Assembly (NCBI GenBank): GCA_002449575.1
Contig: DJXC01000223.1
Span: 1-10,297 of the forward strand
From: Ruminococcus sp. UBA7014
GTDB taxonomy: Bacteria > Bacillota > Clostridia > Oscillospirales > Ruminococcaceae
Direction: 5' to 3'
Length of the DNA stretch: 10,297 nucleotides
Shown here: positions 1 through 6,299 of the stretch, piece by piece
Numbering within the stretch: the stretch's first letter is position 1
How the letters are laid out: each line of letters begins with the position of its first letter
The notes under the pieces: generated by a model
Database searches by the model: none
The model's input: the letters and a program-made list of their open reading frames with translations, nothing else
What the model was told of the DNA's origin: nothing
Position numbers and translations under genes: made by a program

Positions 1-41
1 GCTCTGCTCGAAGAAGCAGAACAGGCTGTTGTCGAAGAACC
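1..41 (+). repeat. Direct repeat, copy 1 (in-frame, 153-bp period)
   Basis: These 41 bases recur exactly at 154-194. The spacing of 153 bases is 51 codons, so both copies encode the same LLEEAEQAVVEEP segment in the acidic protein. The copy may extend left of the window. Identity at third-codon positions points to a recent duplication or gene conversion. Confidence 0.9.
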
Positions 42-462
42 GGATATGCTGAAACCTGCTCAGGCAAAAGTGAAGCCTGCGCCTGTTCAGGAACAGAAAC
101 CTGCTGAAAAACCTGCTCCGAAAACTGTCGCTTCTATGGCTCCTGACCTCTCTGCTCTGCTCGAAGAAGCAGAACAGGCTGTTGTCGAAGAACCACAGGC
201 AAATGAAAATATCTTTACGCTCCAGGAAGAAGCTCCGGCAGAAGCCGATACTTTCCAGCCCGAAGAAGAAAAAATTCTGGACATTGACAGCTTCTCTCAG
301 TCCGGTGGTATGATGAACTTTAATACAGGTATCCGTGCCAGAGCTGCCGGCGCACCACCTCAGCAGCAAAAGAAGAAAAAAGGCGGCAGCGATTTCGACT
401 GGGATGAACTTGTTGCAGAAAATAATGCTGCAAATAAAAAGAAAAAAAACAGAAATAATTGA
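1..462 (+). CDS. Acidic Pro/Ala-rich hypothetical protein, C-terminal part
   Basis: The reading frame is open from the first base and stops with TGA at 460-462, so the start is outside the window; the ATG at 46 is an internal Met. I do not recognise the family. The visible 153 residues are low complexity: a Glu/Ala/Pro-rich region with LLEEAEQAVVEEP occurring twice, 51 codons apart, separated by a Lys-Pro-Ala stretch (QKPAEKPAPK). A Gly/Met/Asn segment (SGGMMNFNTG) follows, then a Gln run with four Lys, a short acidic-aromatic motif (SDFDWDELV), and a basic Lys/Asn tail. No membrane segment or Cys pair is visible. The tail looks intrinsically disordered, with charge blocks, and may be a linker plus a binding peptide. 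Only 26 bases separate it from the fumarase beta gene, so the two are probably co-transcribed. No function can be assigned. Confidence 0.75.
   Translation, partial: ALLEEAEQAVVEEPDMLKPAQAKVKPAPVQEQKPAEKPAPKTVASMAPDLSALLEEAEQAVVEEPQANENIFTLQEEAPAEADTFQPEEEKILDIDSFSQSGGMMNFNTGIRARAAGAPPQQQKKKKGGSDFDWDELVAENNAANKKKKNRNN
154..194 (+). repeat. Direct repeat, copy 2
   Basis: This is an exact copy of bases 1-41. It is preceded by codons for APDLS and followed by QANENIF, after which the two units diverge (copy 1 is followed by DMLKPAQ). It marks the last visible repeat unit before the unique C-terminal tail of the protein. Confidence 0.9.
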
Positions 463-488
463 TTTTTAAATTTACAGAGGTGTGAATC

Positions 489-1043
489 ATGCCGGAACTT
501 CTCAAACTCAATGCACAGTCACTGAAATCCTGTGCCGACCAACTGCATATCGGTGATAAAATCCTGTTATCAGGTACTGTCTATACCGCCAGAGATGCCG
601 CACACAAACGCATTGCAGCTCTGCTTGATTCCGGTAAGCCCACGCCGTTTGCTATCGAAAATGCTGTAATTTATTATGCAGGTCCTACACCGTCTCCACC
701 GGGAAAACCCGTCGGAGCGTGCGGTCCTACTACTTCCGGAAGAATGGACCCCTATGCACCTCGGCTGCTTGATTTAGGTCTTGCTGCTATGATTGGCAAG
801 GGCGAACGCTCTCAGGCTGTCCGTGATGCTATTGTCCGGAATCATGCTGTTTATCTCTGCGCTGTCGGCGGTGCAGGTGCGCTCGCCGCAAGATGCATTA
901 AAGATTTACAGGTTATTGCATTTGAAGATTTAGGCTGTGAATCCATCAAACGGCTCTATATCGAAGATTTCCCCCTTGTTGTCTGCAATGATGCACACGG
1001 CGGTGACCTCTTTGCACAGGGAAGGGCTGCCTATGCCGGATAA
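489..1043 (+). CDS. Class I fumarate hydratase (or L-tartrate dehydratase type), beta subunit
   Basis: This 184-residue protein matches the C-terminal (beta) domain of class I Fe-S hydro-lyases, which in anaerobes is a separate subunit pairing with an alpha subunit that holds the 4Fe-4S cluster. The enzyme interconverts fumarate and L-malate in the cytoplasm. Visible family signatures are GPTTSGRMD (residues 79-87), MIGKGERSQ (101-109), VGGAGAL (126-132) and the EDLG-x-E-S-I segment followed by IEDFP (146-162). The length is normal for a stand-alone beta subunit. The start ATG has an AGAGG ribosome binding site about 8 bases upstream. The alpha subunit is not in the window and would be expected upstream, with the disordered acidic gene placed between. 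The substrate could also be tartrate, because the two families share this domain. The stop overlaps the start of the sigma factor gene. Confidence 0.9.
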   Translation: MPELLKLNAQSLKSCADQLHIGDKILLSGTVYTARDAAHKRIAALLDSGKPTPFAIENAVIYYAGPTPSPPGKPVGACGPTTSGRMDPYAPRLLDLGLAAMIGKGERSQAVRDAIVRNHAVYLCAVGGAGALAARCIKDLQVIAFEDLGCESIKRLYIEDFPLVVCNDAHGGDLFAQGRAAYAG

Positions 1044-1614
1044 ATCCGCTCTTGGCTGTCTGACTGATGAGGAGCTTGCTGTTCTTTCCCGGACTTCTGT
1101 CGAAGCAGAAGCTGAACTGCTGGCAAGATATTTCCGCCTTGTTAGATTTCATGCCGGACGGTATGCGTCTGCGCCTGCTGATGTGGATGACCTGACACAG
1201 GAAGGTTTAATCACACTCCTGAAAATCATGAAGCAGTTCGACAGCAGTCAGGAAAAAAGATTCTCCTCGTTTGCACAGGTCTGCATTATCAACCGGATGC
1301 GCTCTTTCATGCGCAGTCAGCAGAACCATGCCGTTCCAGAAGAAAATCTGATTCAGAAACTGGAGGAAAAAGGCGAATTGATTGATGCTGATACACCCGA
1401 AAGTATTTTGATGCAGAAAGAAAGCTATGCACAGTGCCGGATGCAGGTGATGGCATTGCTTTCTGACAAAGAATGGGAAATTCTACAATGTATTCTGAAT
1501 GGGGCTTCTTATGCCCACACTGCCGAAATACTGCATATCAGCGTGAAATCTGTTGATAATGCCATGCAGAGAATCCGGCGGAAAATGCGTGCTGTTCAGC
1601 AGGATGCAGAATAA
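1033..1614 (+). CDS. SigH-like sigma-70 family RNA polymerase sigma factor
   Basis: This 193-residue protein contains sigma region 2 (residues about 25-95; the core-binding part includes DDLTQEGLITLLKIMKQFD at 52-70) and region 4 (about 138-187) with a helix-turn-helix ending in SVKSVDNAMQRIRRKM. The last segment closely resembles the Bacillus SigH (Spo0H) C-terminus, HVKSIDNALQRVKRKL, so it sits in the SigH-like group; it may be a paralogue rather than SigH itself. It would direct RNA polymerase to an alternative promoter set. I chose ATG 1033 because GAAGGG lies 6 bases upstream. The frame stays open to 937, but that part lies inside the fumarase gene and has no homologous content. The gene overlaps the fumarase stop by 11 bases, suggesting translational coupling. 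No anti-sigma gene is next to it. Confidence 0.88.
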   Translation: MPDKSALGCLTDEELAVLSRTSVEAEAELLARYFRLVRFHAGRYASAPADVDDLTQEGLITLLKIMKQFDSSQEKRFSSFAQVCIINRMRSFMRSQQNHAVPEENLIQKLEEKGELIDADTPESILMQKESYAQCRMQVMALLSDKEWEILQCILNGASYAHTAEILHISVKSVDNAMQRIRRKMRAVQQDAE

Positions 1615-1721
1615 TTTATATTTTGTTTCGTCCCCGTTTACGGGTGCGATATATGAAAGGGCTTATTGCGTAACTGCCGTAATCCCGGACAAAACACATC
1701 TTATTAGTGAGGTAATTGATT

Positions 1722-1997
1722 ATGTACGAAGACAAGACTTTAGTTTGCAAGGATTGCGGAAAAGAATTTACTTTTACTGCCGGTGAACAGGAATTCTACG
1801 CTGAAAAAGGGTTTGAACATGAACCCCAGAGATGCAAAGAATGCCGTGCTGCCAGAAAAGGTGCATCCAGAGCCCCTCGTGAAATGTTCACTGCTGTCTG
1901 TGCAGGATGCGGCGGAGAGGCAAAAGTTCCTTTCCAGCCCCGTGAAGACAGACCTGTTTATTGCAGTGAATGCTTTGCAAAAATGAAGGGAGAATAA
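1722..1997 (+). CDS. Zinc-ribbon protein with four CxxC pairs
   Basis: This 91-residue protein has CxxC pairs at residues 9/12, 38/41, 60/63 and 81/84, enough for two zinc ribbons. The first half (LVCKDCGKEFTFTAGEQEFY, then RCKECRAARK) is the pattern of the 'probable zinc-ribbon' family common in Firmicutes. The second half (VCAGCGGEAKVPFQP, then VYCSECF) is the C-terminal CxxC module often joined to it. The role is unknown; nucleic-acid or protein binding is inferred from the fold. ATG 1722 is preferred over an in-frame TTG at 1716 because GTGAGG (1707-1712) sits 9 bases before the ATG but only 3 before the TTG. It follows the sigma factor after about 107 non-coding bases and is 25 bases from the DUF1858 gene. 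Confidence 0.85.
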   Translation: MYEDKTLVCKDCGKEFTFTAGEQEFYAEKGFEHEPQRCKECRAARKGASRAPREMFTAVCAGCGGEAKVPFQPREDRPVYCSECFAKMKGE

Positions 1998-2022
1998 TTT
2001 TTCAGGAAAAGAGGTTAGAATT

Positions 2023-2223
2023 ATGATTGTAACAAAAGATACTGTTATCGGCGATATTCTTGATGAAGATTTTGATGTTGCGCCGTATTTTCTGGAAATA
2101 GGTATGCACTGTCTGGGCTGTCCGGCTTCCAGAGGCGAAACCATTGAGCAGGCTTGTGCTGTTCACGGCACTGACCCTGAAGAACTTGTTTCTCAGCTCA
2201 ATGCCTATTTTGAAGGAAAATAA
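2023..2223 (+). CDS. DUF1858 small redox-disulfide domain protein
   Basis: This 66-residue single-domain protein matches the DUF1858 family ('hybrid cluster protein-associated redox disulfide domain'). It has the typical opening VTKDTVIGDIL, a hydrophobic core, and the family signature GMHCLGCPAS with Cys30 and Cys33, followed by ETIEQACAVHG and a C-terminal helix ending EELVSQLNAYF. The CxxC pair is presumed to act in redox or metal handling. Members are often fused or adjacent to hybrid cluster proteins or other anaerobic redox enzymes, but none is next to it here. A GAGG ribosome binding site (2011-2014) lies 8 bases before the ATG. An intrinsic terminator follows the stop codon. Confidence 0.9.
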   Translation: MIVTKDTVIGDILDEDFDVAPYFLEIGMHCLGCPASRGETIEQACAVHGTDPEELVSQLNAYFEGK

Positions 2224-2233
2224 GTAAACATCA

Positions 2234-2265
2234 GGGCGGCGGCGAAATCCGCTGCCCCGTTTTTT
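2234..2265 (+). terminator. Intrinsic terminator after the DUF1858 gene
   Basis: A 9-bp GC-rich stem (2234-2242 with 2249-2257, one G-T wobble) encloses the loop CGAAAT and is followed by a run of six T (2260-2265). The T run directly abuts the ribosome binding site of trmK, so this could work as full terminator, attenuator or partial read-through point between the two gene groups. No convincing promoter is visible between it and trmK. Confidence 0.88.
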
Positions 2266-2267
2266 AT

Positions 2268-2271
2268 GAGG
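2268..2271 (+). promoter_or_regulatory. Ribosome binding site that decides the trmK start
   Basis: GAGG lies 9 bases before ATG 2281. It overlaps the alternative upstream ATG at 2266, which itself directly follows the terminator T run and has no ribosome binding site. This favours 2281 as the true start. Confidence 0.7.
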
Positions 2272-2280
2272 AAATTAGTT

Positions 2281-2958
2281 ATGCTCAACTCCAGACTGCT
2301 CGCCTGTGCAAAATTCATACAGGGAAATTTCGTCTGTGACGTGGGAACAGACCATGCACAGCTTCCAGTATATCTGATACAAAATCAGATTGCTGAAAAA
2401 ATAATCGCAAGTGATGTCCGGGAAGGTCCTTTGCAATCAGCAGAAAAGACGATTATGAAAGCCGGACTGTCTGAAAAAATTCAGACTATTCTTTCTGATG
2501 GTTTGCAGAATGTTCCGCCGGACGGCATTACTGATATTGTCATTGCAGGAATGGGCGGAGAAACAATGATTCACATTCTGGAAATGTGTTTGTTTCCGCT
2601 GGATACTATCAATCTGATTCTCCAGCCGATGACAAAAGCCGAACTGCTCCGGAAATGGCTTTATGAACACGGTTTTGAAATTCAGAAAGAAATCTGTGTT
2701 CCGGATAAGCATTTTTTATATGCTGTCATGCAGGTAAAGCAAACATGGAATTTCACTGTTCCGGATGCTGTGAATATATATTTCGGAAAAATGGATTTGC
2801 ACACAAAAGAGGGCTTATCCTATGCAAAAAATGAGTTTCTCCGGCTATCCAGAAGAAGAACGGGGATTTATTATCATGAGGGTATTTCTGTTCCAAAGGA
2901 ACTGAATGACACCATTGCAGCTATGCAGAAAATCATAAAGGAGTGTGAGAAAAATTGA
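2281..2958 (+). CDS. trmK: tRNA (adenine(22)-N1)-methyltransferase TrmK
   Basis: This 225-residue enzyme would transfer a methyl group from S-adenosylmethionine to N1 of A22 in the D-loop of tRNAs. Family marks are the N-terminal SRLLACAKFI helix, the SAM-binding motif DVGTDHAQLP (20-29; Bacillus TrmK has DIGSDHAYLP), DVREGP (45-50), the IAGMGG signature (88-93) and LQPM (114-117). A helical C-terminal part (about 160-225) corresponds to the coiled-coil domain of the Bacillus protein, which is of similar length. An upstream in-frame ATG at 2266 would add five residues but lacks a ribosome binding site. The stop overlaps the TTG start of the Nif3 gene, the same gene pair as yqfN-yqfO of Bacillus. 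It opens the 2281-7753 operon. Confidence 0.93.
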   Translation: MLNSRLLACAKFIQGNFVCDVGTDHAQLPVYLIQNQIAEKIIASDVREGPLQSAEKTIMKAGLSEKIQTILSDGLQNVPPDGITDIVIAGMGGETMIHILEMCLFPLDTINLILQPMTKAELLRKWLYEHGFEIQKEICVPDKHFLYAVMQVKQTWNFTVPDAVNIYFGKMDLHTKEGLSYAKNEFLRLSRRRTGIYYHEGISVPKELNDTIAAMQKIIKECEKN

Positions 2959-3722
2959 TAACTGTAAGAGAAATTTATCATATTATCAATCAGTTTGCAC
3001 CGTTTGAAACACAGGAAAAATGGGATAATTCCGGTTTTTTAACAGGGGACTGGAATCAGAAAGTTTCTGGTGTTCTGATTTCGCTCGATATTTCCGTCAA
3101 TGCCCTGAAAAAAGCACAGGAAACAGGCTGTAACCTGATTTTTTCGCATCATCCTGTCATTTTTTCGGCACTGAAAAATTTATATTCCGGTTCAGTTGTG
3201 TATCAGCTTGCAAAGCATGATATTTCTGCTATCTGCTGCCATACACCGCTTGACATTGCATCCGGCGGTATCAATGACCTGATTGTGCAGAAATTACAAT
3301 CAGAAATTCAAATCGAAGAAAAAATTCTTCCGATTGAAGCCGATGGTCTCGGCAGAATCCTCACGCTGAAACAGGCATGTTCTCTTCCGGAATTTGCCGG
3401 AATTGCTAAAAATGCCCTGCACTGCGAAATTGTCAGATATTCCGCAAATTATCAGGGAAATATAAAAAAAATTGCCATTTGTTCCGGTTCGGGTGCATCT
3501 ATGCTCGAAGACCTTGCCGGACGCTGTGACTGTTTCTTAACCGGAGATGTCAAGCATGACCGCTGGTATAAAGCGGAAGAACTCAATCTTGCACTGCTTG
3601 ACTGTGGTCATTATCATACAGAAGTTATCATGATTCCCTATGTTGCCGGGAAACTCCGGGAAGCGTTCCCGAAACTGAAAATTATCGAATTTGCAGAAGG
3701 AGACCCTGTACACTATGTCTGA
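2955..3722 (+). CDS. Nif3-like dinuclear metal-centre protein (GTP cyclohydrolase I type 2 / YbgI family)
   Basis: This 255-residue protein carries the Nif3 metal ligands: His65-His66 in FSHHPVIF, Asp100 in HTPLD, and His219/Glu223 in CGHYHTE. Supporting family motifs are WDNSG (23-27) and LTGDVKHD (195-202). Such proteins form hexameric rings with a two-metal site; the biochemical role is unsettled despite the 'GTP cyclohydrolase' label in databases. The length matches the short form (E. coli YbgI); the PII-like insert that makes Bacillus YqfO about 370 residues is absent. The start is TTG, whose last two bases are shared with the trmK stop (TTGA), and AAGGAG at 2938-2943 lies 11 bases upstream, so translation is probably coupled to trmK. 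Confidence 0.92.
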   Translation: MITVREIYHIINQFAPFETQEKWDNSGFLTGDWNQKVSGVLISLDISVNALKKAQETGCNLIFSHHPVIFSALKNLYSGSVVYQLAKHDISAICCHTPLDIASGGINDLIVQKLQSEIQIEEKILPIEADGLGRILTLKQACSLPEFAGIAKNALHCEIVRYSANYQGNIKKIAICSGSGASMLEDLAGRCDCFLTGDVKHDRWYKAEELNLALLDCGHYHTEVIMIPYVAGKLREAFPKLKIIEFAEGDPVHYV

Positions 3723-4539
3723 ACTTTCCCTTTGGATTTGCCCCGTTTGTGGTGGAATTCTCACAGAATCTGAAAAATTTCTGAAATGTCCGAAAAATCA
3801 TTCATTCGATAAAGCACGGAGCGGTTATGTTAATCTTCTGCCCGTCAGTCAGAAACATGCAAAACTACCGGGCGATAATCCGGAAATGGTTCGTGCAAGA
3901 CGTGACTTTCTTGGAAAAAATTATTATCAGCATTTGCAGAATACACTGTGTCAGACAGTGAAGACTTATCTGCTTCCGGGTGGCAGCCTGCTCGATGCTG
4001 GCTGCGGCGAAGGCTATTATACAAAAAAAATCTGTGATTCTCTTCCAGAAAATGCCGTCTGCTATGGGGTGGATATTTCTAAAACCGCTGCTGATTTTGC
4101 TGCCCGTGCCGATAAGCGTACACATTACGCTGTTGGCAGTGTGTTTCATCTGCCTGTCAGTGACGACAGCTTTGCTATGCTGATAAGCGTTTTCGCTCCG
4201 TACTGCGGAACGGAATTTTATAGAGTTCTGAAAGTCGGTTCTTATTTTATCATGGTGATTCCGTCCGCTCTGCACTTATGGGAACTCAAACAGGCAGTCT
4301 ATGACAAGCCTTATGAAAATCAGGTCAAAGATTATCATCTGGAAAATTTCAGATTTCTTGAAAAAATTTCCTGTGAACAAAAAATTTTTCTGGATAATTC
4401 TCAGGATATTCAAAATCTTTTTCAGATGACTCCTTATGCTTACCGCACCGGTTCACAGGAGCGGGAACGGATGCAGGCTCTGCAAACACTCGAAGTGCAG
4501 ACAGCATTTGAAATTCTAATCTATCAGAAAGAAGCGTGA
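3715..4539 (+). CDS. rlmA: 23S rRNA (guanine-N1)-methyltransferase, RlmA family
   Basis: This 274-residue SAM-dependent methyltransferase should methylate N1 of a guanine in helix 35 of 23S rRNA (G745 for RlmA-I, G748 for RlmA-II/TlrB); the sequence alone does not tell me which. The N-terminal zinc site is Cys9, Cys12, Cys25 and His29 in CPVCGG and CPKNHSFD, followed by the family segment ARSGYVNLLP (34-43). The SAM-binding motif is LLDAGCGEGYY (92-102), with an acidic residue in GVDISK (118-123) and the HLPVSDDSF segment (145-153). ATG 3715 overlaps the Nif3 stop by 8 bases and has AAGGAG (3697-3702) upstream; starting at 3691 would remain inside the Nif3 gene. TlrB-type members can affect sensitivity to tylosin, which is family knowledge and not shown here. 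Confidence 0.92.
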   Translation: MSELSLWICPVCGGILTESEKFLKCPKNHSFDKARSGYVNLLPVSQKHAKLPGDNPEMVRARRDFLGKNYYQHLQNTLCQTVKTYLLPGGSLLDAGCGEGYYTKKICDSLPENAVCYGVDISKTAADFAARADKRTHYAVGSVFHLPVSDDSFAMLISVFAPYCGTEFYRVLKVGSYFIMVIPSALHLWELKQAVYDKPYENQVKDYHLENFRFLEKISCEQKIFLDNSQDIQNLFQMTPYAYRTGSQERERMQALQTLEVQTAFEILIYQKEA

Positions 4540-4543
4540 TAAT

Positions 4544-6295
4544 ATGGCTTTTGATGGTGCGTATCTCTGCGCTGTCCGGCAGGAGATAGAACCGTATCTG
4601 GGTGCAAGAGTCGAAAAAATTCATCAGCCCTCCAGAGATGAAGTGATTCTGCATCTGAGAAGTTTTCAGGGAGCTGTGAAAATTTTAATCAACATTTCCG
4701 GCGACAGTGCCAGAATTCATCTGACACAAATCAGCATTGAAAATCCTGCTGTACCACCGATGTTCTGCATGTTATTAAGAAAACACCTCGGCGGTGGAAA
4801 GTTCGTTGCTGTCCGGCAGGATGGTCTTGAAAGAATTCTGTTTCTTGACTTTGACTGTATCAACGAACTTGGTGATGCTGTCCGCCTGACACTTGCCTGT
4901 GAAGTCATGGGCAGATATTCCAACTGTATTTTAATCAGTCAGGACGGCAAAATAATTGACTCTCTTAAACGAAATGCCGATATTACAAGAGAAAGGGTGC
5001 TTCTGTCCGGTTTTCCTTACGAAATGCCGCACAGAAGCCAGAGACTGCATTTTCTAGAAACAGATGATGCAACGATTCTCAATGCACTACTGCTTGCACC
5101 GGATAATGAATTAGCAAAAGCGTTATTATCCATATTTGAGGGTGTTTCGCCTCTGCTGACCAGAGAATGGGCATTCTATACCTGTAAATCCGGAATCAGA
5201 AGCCATGAACTTGATAAAAATCAGCAGGCAAGATTATTATATATCATTCATAAAACTGCGGATATGCTCCGGAATCAGAATTATCAGTTTCATCTGCTGC
5301 TGACTCCTGAAGGCAATCTGAAAGATTTCTGTTTCTTCCGTCCGGAACAGTATGGAAATCTGATGCTTGTCAAGCCCATGCCTTCCGCAAGTATGACACT
5401 TGACACGTTCTATTCCCAGCGTGACCTGAAAGCCCGTATGAAACAGCGGGCAAATGACCTGTTCAAGCTGATTATGAACCGTACAGAACGCATTTCCCGA
5501 AAACTTGAACATCAGAAACAGGAACTCGCCGAAACTGACAAGATGAATCAGAATAAATTATACGGGGATTTACTTTCTGCGAATCTGTACCAGATTCAGA
5601 AAGGCGATACTTCTGCAAAAGTCATAAACTTTTATGAAGATTCCTGTCCGGAAATTTCCATTCCGTTGCAGGTGAATCTTACCCCTGCACAGAATGCACA
5701 GAAATATTATACCCTCTACCGGAAAGCAGCTACAGCAAAGCAAAAGCTCTCAGAACAGATGCAACAGGGCGAACAGGAATTGATTTATCTGGAAAGTGTA
5801 TTCGATATTCTCAGCCGTGCCGAAACAGAAAATGATTTGCTGCTGCTCCGGGAAGAACTCGCACAGCAGGGGTATCTCCGGAACAGAACCCAGAAACAGA
5901 AGCCTGCCAGACAAGCTCCTCCTATGGCTTATCAGTCAGAAGACGGCTTTTTAATTCTCGTTGGCAGAAATAACCGGCAGAATGACCAGCTGACTCTGAA
6001 ACAGGCAGCAAAACAGGACATCTGGCTGCATACGCAGAATATACCGGGTTCTCATGTGATTCTTGTCACTGACGGAAAAGAACCGTCTGAAATGGCAATC
6101 CGTCAGGCGGCTGTTCTGGCTGCTTATCACAGTAAAGCCAGAGATTCGGCGCAAGTGCCTGTCGATTTTACAAAAGTAAAGTTTGTCAAAAAGCCAAACG
6201 GTGCAAAACCCGGTATGGTAATTTTCACAAATCAGCAGACTGTGTATAGTAAGCCTGACAGGGAACTTGCTGAAAAATTAATCTTTAAAGGGTGA
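4544..6295 (+). CDS. rqcH: Rqc2/RqcH homologue (NFACT family, FbpA), ribosome quality control
   Basis: This 583-residue protein has the full NFACT layout: NFACT-N (residues 4 to about 280), a long coiled coil (about 290-440) with the conserved YGDLLSANLYQI at 340-351, and NFACT-R (about 455-565) with ILVGRNNRQND and DIWLHTQNIPGSHVI. RqcH binds obstructed 50S subunits with peptidyl-tRNA, recruits tRNA-Ala and adds C-terminal alanine tails that mark the peptide for degradation. The older name FbpA refers to fibronectin binding, but there is no signal peptide here. The residue pair that is Asp97-Arg98 in Bacillus RqcH appears as Glu96-Arg97 (QDGLERI). The start ATG lies 4 bases after the rlmA stop with only a weak ribosome binding site, which fits translational coupling. 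Confidence 0.94.
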   Translation: MAFDGAYLCAVRQEIEPYLGARVEKIHQPSRDEVILHLRSFQGAVKILINISGDSARIHLTQISIENPAVPPMFCMLLRKHLGGGKFVAVRQDGLERILFLDFDCINELGDAVRLTLACEVMGRYSNCILISQDGKIIDSLKRNADITRERVLLSGFPYEMPHRSQRLHFLETDDATILNALLLAPDNELAKALLSIFEGVSPLLTREWAFYTCKSGIRSHELDKNQQARLLYIIHKTADMLRNQNYQFHLLLTPEGNLKDFCFFRPEQYGNLMLVKPMPSASMTLDTFYSQRDLKARMKQRANDLFKLIMNRTERISRKLEHQKQELAETDKMNQNKLYGDLLSANLYQIQKGDTSAKVINFYEDSCPEISIPLQVNLTPAQNAQKYYTLYRKAATAKQKLSEQMQQGEQELIYLESVFDILSRAETENDLLLLREELAQQGYLRNRTQKQKPARQAPPMAYQSEDGFLILVGRNNRQNDQLTLKQAAKQDIWLHTQNIPGSHVILVTDGKEPSEMAIRQAAVLAAYHSKARDSAQVPVDFTKVKFVKKPNGAKPGMVIFTNQQTVYSKPDRELAEKLIFKG

Positions 6296-6299
6296 TTCC

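Noticed and set aside
937..1032. N-terminal extension of the sigma factor frame upstream of ATG 1033
   Set aside because: It lies inside the fumarase gene in another frame, has no ribosome binding site and no sigma-like sequence; GAAGGG before 1033 marks the real start.
1623..1655. Possible promoter TTGTTT ... TATATG before the zinc-ribbon gene
   Set aside because: The spacing is 21 bases, too long for a sigma-A promoter.
1553..1786. 77-codon + strand frame across the sigma factor end and the zinc-ribbon start
   Set aside because: No ribosome binding site, no domain, and it overlaps two better supported genes.
1740..2144. 134-codon antisense frame
   Set aside because: It is the shadow of the zinc-ribbon and DUF1858 genes, and its Ser/Phe-rich content is typical of antisense reading.
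2186..2211. Possible promoter TTGTTT ... TATTTT at the end of the DUF1858 gene
   Set aside because: The spacing of 14 bases is too short, so the promoter of the trmK operon remains unidentified.
2266..2280. Upstream ATG start for trmK
   Set aside because: It directly follows the terminator T run without a ribosome binding site, and it overlaps the GAGG that serves ATG 2281.
3865..4275. 136-codon antisense frame inside rlmA
   Set aside because: rlmA is strongly supported by its zinc and SAM motifs; the antisense product has no recognisable domain.
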